From positions 62,001 to 126,000 of the forward strand of contig VAFL01000004.1 in NCBI GenBank assembly GCA_005768755.1: 64,000 nt of DNA, written 5' to 3'. The notes beneath the pieces are model-generated. The model ran no database searches and was not told where the DNA came from. It saw only the letters and a program-made list of their open reading frames with translations. This document shows positions 59,565-64,000 of this stretch, one piece after another (position 1 is the stretch's first letter; every line of letters begins with the position of its first letter). The position numbers were made by a program, and so were the translations under genes. Origin of the DNA: Paracoccus denitrificans. Its GTDB lineage: Bacteria; Pseudomonadota; Alphaproteobacteria; Rhodobacterales; Rhodobacteraceae.

Positions 59565-59658
59565 GTTCAAATAAACTGCCTTGACCGCTGACCCGCCTTT
59601 CGCCCTAAACTCGGCATCATCCGCGGGCAGAGTCGCCCGCCTGAATCAAGAGGTTGCC

Positions 59659-60648
59659 ATGACCCTTCTCAAATCCGTCCTTGCCACGACCACGGCGTTT
59701 GGTCTGTTGGCGGGCGCCGCCGTTGCCGAACCTGCGCTGATCTTCGATCTTGGCGGCAAATTCGATAAATCCTTCAACGAAGCCGCCTATGTGGGCGCGG
59801 AGCGGTGGAAGGAAGAAACAGGCGGCACCTACAAGGAACTGGAAATGCAATCCGAAGCGCAGCGTGAACAGGCGCTGCGTCGGCTGGCCCAAACGGGCGC
59901 CAACCCGATTGTCATGACCGGATTCGCCTTCGGCGAGGTGCTGAGCAAGATCGCCCCCGATTACCCGGATACGAAATTCGTCATCATCGACATGGTGGTC
60001 GATCAGCCCAATGTGCAATCGAACGTCTTCAATGAAGGCGAAGGGTCGTATCTTGCCGGGATCATGGCGGCCCAGGCCTCTCAATCCGGCACTGTGGGTT
60101 TCATCGGCGGCATGGATATCCCGCTGATTCACAAGTTCGAATGCGGCTATCGTCAGGGATTCCTGGCCGCCAAGCCCGATGGCAAGGTGATCATCAACTA
60201 TACCGGCACCACGCCTGCTGCCTGGAATGACCCGGTCAAGGGCGGCGAACTGGCCAAGGCACAGAAGTCGCAGGGCGCGGACGTCATCTATGCGGCCGCC
60301 GGGGGAACCGGGATCGGCGTTCTGCAGGCTGCCGCCGACGAGGGTGTGCTGGGGATCGGCGTGGACAGCAACCAGAACCATCTGCATCCGGGCAAGATCC
60401 TGACCTCGGTCGTCAAGCGCGTCGACAATGCCGTCTATGACGCCTTCATGGCTGGCGACGCGGTGGAGCCGGGCGTTAAGGTCTGGGACGTGAAATCCGA
60501 TGGTGTGATCGTCGCCATGGATGAGCATAACGCGCCGCTGGTGACGCCGGAAATGACCGCTGCCGTGGACGATGCAAAGGCGAAGATCGCCGCTGGGGAA
60601 ATCACGGTTCATGACTACATGACCGACAATACCTGCCCGGTTGATTGA
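59659..60648 (+). CDS. BMP-family (nucleoside) ABC transporter binding protein
   Basis: This 329-residue solute-binding protein of the basic membrane protein/PnrA family has a signal peptide MTLLKSVLATTTAFGLLAGAAVA. Family blocks follow: IFDLGGKFDKSFNEAAYVGAERW and GFAFGEVLSKIAPDYPDTKFVIID. GSYLAGIMAAQAS and GVDSNQNHLHPGKILTSVVKRVD are also present. PnrA binds purine nucleosides. The ATG at 59659 is followed by a typical signal sequence; an upstream frame is discarded. The stop overlaps the ATPase start as TGATG. Confidence 0.94.
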   Translation: MTLLKSVLATTTAFGLLAGAAVAEPALIFDLGGKFDKSFNEAAYVGAERWKEETGGTYKELEMQSEAQREQALRRLAQTGANPIVMTGFAFGEVLSKIAPDYPDTKFVIIDMVVDQPNVQSNVFNEGEGSYLAGIMAAQASQSGTVGFIGGMDIPLIHKFECGYRQGFLAAKPDGKVIINYTGTTPAAWNDPVKGGELAKAQKSQGADVIYAAAGGTGIGVLQAAADEGVLGIGVDSNQNHLHPGKILTSVVKRVDNAVYDAFMAGDAVEPGVKVWDVKSDGVIVAMDEHNAPLVTPEMTAAVDDAKAKIAAGEITVHDYMTDNTCPVD

Positions 60649-62324
60649 TGGCGGACAGCGCTGTGAATAATGGGGGGCCGGATTCGGCCCCCCAAACCGT
60701 ATCCCCCGCGATCGAACTGCGCGGGATATCGAAGGCATTTGGTCCGGTTCAGGCCAACAAGGACATCAACCTCACCGTTGCCAGGGGCTCGATCCACGGG
60801 ATCATCGGCGAAAACGGTGCAGGAAAATCGACGTTGATGTCGATCCTCTATGGTTTTTACAAGCCCGACAGCGGCGAGATCCGCATTAACGGCAGGCCGC
60901 TTCAGATCACCGATTCCATGACCGCGATCCGCGCCGGGATCGGGATGGTGTTCCAGCACTTCAAGCTGGTGCGGAACTTCACGGTTCTGGAAAATATCAT
61001 CCTCGGTGCCGAAGACGGTCCGTTGCTGCGCCCCTCGCTGGCGCGCGCGCGGACGCGGCTGCGCGAACTGGCGGAAGAATACGAACTTCAGGTCGATCCC
61101 GACGAAACGATCGACGAGCTTTCAGTTGGTCACCAGCAGCGGGTCGAGATCCTGAAGGCGCTTTACCGGCAGGCAGATATCCTGATCCTTGACGAACCCA
61201 CGGGCGTTCTGACGCCCGCCGAGGCGGATCACTTGTTCCGTATTCTCAACGGGTTGAGGGATGAGGGTAAGACAATCATCCTGATCACGCACAAACTGCG
61301 CGAGATCATGGAAATCACCGATACCGTCTCGGTCATGCGGCGGGGGGAAATGGTCGCTTCGGTCAAGACGGCCGAAACCAGCCCCGAGGAACTTGCCGAA
61401 CTGATGGTCGGCCGCAAGGTTCTGTTGGAGGTGGACAAGCAGCCCGCCCAGCCCGGTGCGCCGGTTCTGGAAGTGCGCGATCTGAAAGTGCTTGACGAGG
61501 ACAAGGTCGAACGCATTCGCGGTATCAGCTTTGACATCCGCGCGGGCGAGATTGTTGGCATTGCGGGCGTCAGCGGCAATGGTCAGACGCAACTTCTGGA
61601 ACTGCTCGGCGGGTTTCCCGAACCCGGCGCGAAGATCACCGGTGAGGTGCTTATGAACGGACAGCCGCTGGATTTGACAGGGCAGCGTTCAGATGCCGGC
61701 ACAAGGCGCAAGCGTGGCATCGGCCACGTGCCCGAAGATCGTCAGGACGAAGGCCTCATCATGGACTTTGCGGCGTGGGAGAATGTGGCCTTCGGTTATC
61801 ACGACACGCCGGAATATTCGAACGGGATATTCCTTGACCGGGCGGCGATCCGGGCCGATGCAGAGGGCAAGATCCAGCGCTTCGACGTGCGCCCGCCTAA
61901 TCCGGACCTTGCGGCGCGCAATTTTTCGGGCGGAAACCAGCAGAAGATCGTCGTCGCGCGCGAGGTGGAACGCAACCCCGACCTGTTGCTGATCGGCCAG
62001 CCGACGCGCGGCGTCGATATCGGCGCGATCGAGTTCATTCACAAGCGTATCGTGGAACTGCGTGATGCCGGCAAGGCGGTGCTGCTGGTCAGCGTCGAAC
62101 TGGACGAGATCATGTCGCTGTCGGACCGCGTTCTGGTCATGTTCGACGGCATGATCATGGGCGAACGCGATCCGGAAATGACGACGGCAGGTGAACTGGG
62201 CCTGCTGATGGCCGGTGTCACCGACACCGCGAATGCCAGCCCCTCACAGGGGATCACGCCTGCCCACAATCATCCGGCTGATCATCCGGAAGAACCCACG
62301 GCGACACCGGAGGGCCGCGTATAA
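60648..62324 (+). CDS. Nucleoside ABC transporter ATPase (two nucleotide-binding domains)
   Basis: This 558-residue double ATPase has a first domain with IIGENGAGKST, SVGHQQRVEILKALYRQ and ILILDEPTGVLTPAEAD. The second domain's Walker A is IAGVSGNGQTQL (altered, lacking the GKS/T), with FSGGNQQKIVVARE and LLLIGQPTRGVDIG. A degenerate second site is usual in this sugar/nucleoside class. The tail ends in a His/Pro-rich stretch (THNHPADHPEEP-like). The ATG overlaps the previous stop. Confidence 0.94.
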   Translation: MADSAVNNGGPDSAPQTVSPAIELRGISKAFGPVQANKDINLTVARGSIHGIIGENGAGKSTLMSILYGFYKPDSGEIRINGRPLQITDSMTAIRAGIGMVFQHFKLVRNFTVLENIILGAEDGPLLRPSLARARTRLRELAEEYELQVDPDETIDELSVGHQQRVEILKALYRQADILILDEPTGVLTPAEADHLFRILNGLRDEGKTIILITHKLREIMEITDTVSVMRRGEMVASVKTAETSPEELAELMVGRKVLLEVDKQPAQPGAPVLEVRDLKVLDEDKVERIRGISFDIRAGEIVGIAGVSGNGQTQLLELLGGFPEPGAKITGEVLMNGQPLDLTGQRSDAGTRRKRGIGHVPEDRQDEGLIMDFAAWENVAFGYHDTPEYSNGIFLDRAAIRADAEGKIQRFDVRPPNPDLAARNFSGGNQQKIVVAREVERNPDLLLIGQPTRGVDIGAIEFIHKRIVELRDAGKAVLLVSVELDEIMSLSDRVLVMFDGMIMGERDPEMTTAGELGLLMAGVTDTANASPSQGITPAHNHPADHPEEPTATPEGRV

Positions 62325-63439
62325 TGGACAAGATGCCGAAATGGGCGGACGTGATCCTGACGCCGCTGATCTCTCTTTTCCTGGCCTTCGCGATTTCTGC
62401 CTTGGTCGTTCTGGCCATCGGGGAAAGCCCGTGGGTCGCCCTGAAGACGATGGTGACCGGTGCACTTGGTTCCAGCTATGGCTGGGGGTTCACGCTGTAC
62501 TATACCACCAACTTCATCTTTACCGGACTGGCCGTGTCGGTCGCCTATCATGCGGCGTTGTTCAATATCGGCGGCGAGGGGCAGGCGGCGTTGGGGGGCT
62601 TGGGCGTGGCGATGGTCTGCCTGTTCATCCCCTGGCCACATTGGTCGCTTGCCCTGCTGGCGGCAATGGTGGGATCGGCGCTGTTCGGTGCCGCCTGGGC
62701 GTTCATCCCCGCGATCCTGCAGGCAAAGCGCGGCAGTCACATCGTGATCACCACGATCATGTTCAACTTCATCGCTGCGGCCCTGCTGAACTGGGTGCTT
62801 GTCAGCTGGCTTCGGCCGGTCGGAAGCATGGACCCGGCATCTGCCAACTTCCCCGAATCCACCCACCTTCCCAGCCTTTCCGACCTGTTTGCGGGGCTGG
62901 GCATCAGCTGGGGTGAATACACGCCTGCCAATGTCACCTTTTTCGTGGCGCTGCTGGCCTGCCTTGCCGTCTGGATGCTGATCTGGCGCACCCGGTTGGG
63001 ATATGAAATCCGGGCCTTCGGCAAATCCGAAAGCGCGGCGCGCTATGCCGGCATTTCACCGGTGCGGATAACAGTGATCACCATGCTGATCTCGGGTGGT
63101 CTTGCTGGCATGATGGCCACCAACAATGTCATGGGCGGTGCCGAACGTCTGATCCTGAACAATGTGGAAGGCGCGGGCTTCATCGGCATCGCAGTGGCCT
63201 TGATGGGGCGCAACCATCCGATCGGCGTGTTGCTTGCGGCGCTTCTGTTCGGCTTCCTTTATCAGGGCGGGGGCGAGCTTTCGCTCATGACCTCGATCCC
63301 GAGAGAGCTGATCATCGTGATCCAGGCGCTTGTCATTCTGTTCACCGGGTCGCTGGACAATATGGTCCGCATGCCTCTGGAGACGCTTTTCCTTTCGCGT
63401 CGCAAGGCGTCGTCCACTACCCCTGCCTCGCGGAGCTGA
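62324..63439 (+). CDS. Nucleoside ABC transporter permease, first subunit
   Basis: This 371-residue branched-chain/BMP-type permease has about ten helices. Marker segments are YHAALFNIGGEGQAALGGLG (about residues 75-94), IVITTIMFNFIAAALLNWVL, the cytoplasmic AFGKSESAARYAGISPVRITV, and GFIGIAVALMGRNHPIGVLL. The start overlaps the ATPase stop by one base (TAATG). Confidence 0.94.
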   Translation: MDKMPKWADVILTPLISLFLAFAISALVVLAIGESPWVALKTMVTGALGSSYGWGFTLYYTTNFIFTGLAVSVAYHAALFNIGGEGQAALGGLGVAMVCLFIPWPHWSLALLAAMVGSALFGAAWAFIPAILQAKRGSHIVITTIMFNFIAAALLNWVLVSWLRPVGSMDPASANFPESTHLPSLSDLFAGLGISWGEYTPANVTFFVALLACLAVWMLIWRTRLGYEIRAFGKSESAARYAGISPVRITVITMLISGGLAGMMATNNVMGGAERLILNNVEGAGFIGIAVALMGRNHPIGVLLAALLFGFLYQGGGELSLMTSIPRELIIVIQALVILFTGSLDNMVRMPLETLFLSRRKASSTTPASRS

Positions 63440-63442
63440 GAC

Positions 63443-64000
63443 ATGGATTTCAATACGATTATCCAGATCCTCGACAGCGCGCTGCGACTGATGACACCCT
63501 TGCTGCTGGCCTGCCTTGCGGGCCTTTATTCCGAGCGCGCCGGCGTCTTTGATATCGGCCTGGAAGGCAAGATGCTGATGGCGGCCTTCTCGGCGGCAAC
63601 GGTGTCGGCATTGACAGGCTCGGTCTGGCTTGGGTTGCTTGCTGGCGTGACCGGTTCGCTTGCCCTGTCACTTATCCATGGCCTGGCGGCAGTTACCTTC
63701 CGGGGCAACCAGCTGATTTCAGGCGTGGCGATAAACTTCCTGGCCTCTGGCATGACGGTTCTTCTTGGCCAGAAGATTTTCGGGCTGGGGGGGCGGACGC
63801 CCAATCTTAGCGGAGGCGCGCGCTTTTCCGAGATCACGCTGCCCTTCGCCGATCAGCTGGCCGACGTGCCGGTGCTTGGGCCCATCTATTCGGAACTGCT
63901 CTCGGGTCACACGATCCTGTTCTATATTGCGATCCTGAGTGTGCCGCTGACGTGGTGGCTGTTGTTTCGCACGCGCTTCGGGCTGCGCCTGCGCGCGGTG
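63443..64000 (+). CDS. Nucleoside ABC transporter permease, second subunit, 3' end outside the window
   Basis: The 186 visible residues read MDFNTIIQILDSALRLMTPLL, then LYSERAGVFDIGLEGKMLMAAFSAATV and GNQLISGVAINFLASGMTVLLGQKIFG, the pattern of the second permease in BMP-type transporters. It lies 3 bases after the first permease. The gene is cut by the window end, and about 120-140 residues are expected to follow. Confidence 0.92.
   Translation, partial: MDFNTIIQILDSALRLMTPLLLACLAGLYSERAGVFDIGLEGKMLMAAFSAATVSALTGSVWLGLLAGVTGSLALSLIHGLAAVTFRGNQLISGVAINFLASGMTVLLGQKIFGLGGRTPNLSGGARFSEITLPFADQLADVPVLGPIYSELLSGHTILFYIAILSVPLTWWLLFRTRFGLRLRAV

Overview
The window is a chromosomal segment of a high-GC alphaproteobacterium. 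It is most likely a member of the Rhodobacteraceae close to Paracoccus. The evidence is the GC-rich codon use, the PHB genes phbA-phbB, the plant-type GshA, the pyrB/degenerate-pyrC pairing, a TIGR02302 protein, and many overlapping start/stop codons. The organism name is an inference from family-level recognition only. I see no insertion sequence, prophage, integron or CRISPR array. Coding density is high and the content is mostly housekeeping.

Left part (1-13.3 kb): the 3' end of moaE and a small membrane protein; gshA and a second membrane protein; and a family-4-like uracil-DNA glycosylase that has lost its Fe-S cysteines. Next comes a tightly overlapping five-gene operon: pyrB, two paralogous membrane proteins, a pyrC-like gene without catalytic residues, and plsY. 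It is followed by a dienelactone-hydrolase-family protein, a type I secretion ABC/adaptor pair with no visible substrate or TolC, and an mlaA-mlaC pair.

Centre (13.3-33 kb): PBP1A, amtB, a polyprenyl diphosphate synthase divergent from DUF2007-trmN6, a DUF465 protein, phbA-phbB, an EAL protein, tag, and tlpA divergent from argH-lipoprotein-DUF2834-lysA. Then come a TIGR02302 membrane protein with a Gln/Gly-rich region, mscL, ald divergent from its likely Lrp-type regulator, and a META-domain lipoprotein.

Right-centre (33-49 kb): a TauE/SafE transporter, dapE-GNAT-rnr, a VOC protein, a group III truncated haemoglobin, an SRPBCC membrane protein overlapping an EamA transporter, queF, an unknown membrane protein, ileS, and a small membrane protein with an unclear start. 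These are followed by a glycosyltransferase-like protein, tRNA-Tyr(GTA), rlmB, a YHS protein, a possible structured RNA, and a CoA-binding protein.

Right end (49-64 kb): two divergent nitrogen-scavenging operons. Leftward are glutamine amidotransferase, PaiB-like, PuuA-like glutamine synthetase and PuuB-like oxidase genes. Rightward are a polar amino-acid-type ABC importer and a second PuuA-like synthetase. Together they suggest import and gamma-glutamylation of a polyamine or other amine. Then come a DUF333 lipoprotein, radC, and a BMP-type nucleoside ABC transporter operon that runs off the window.
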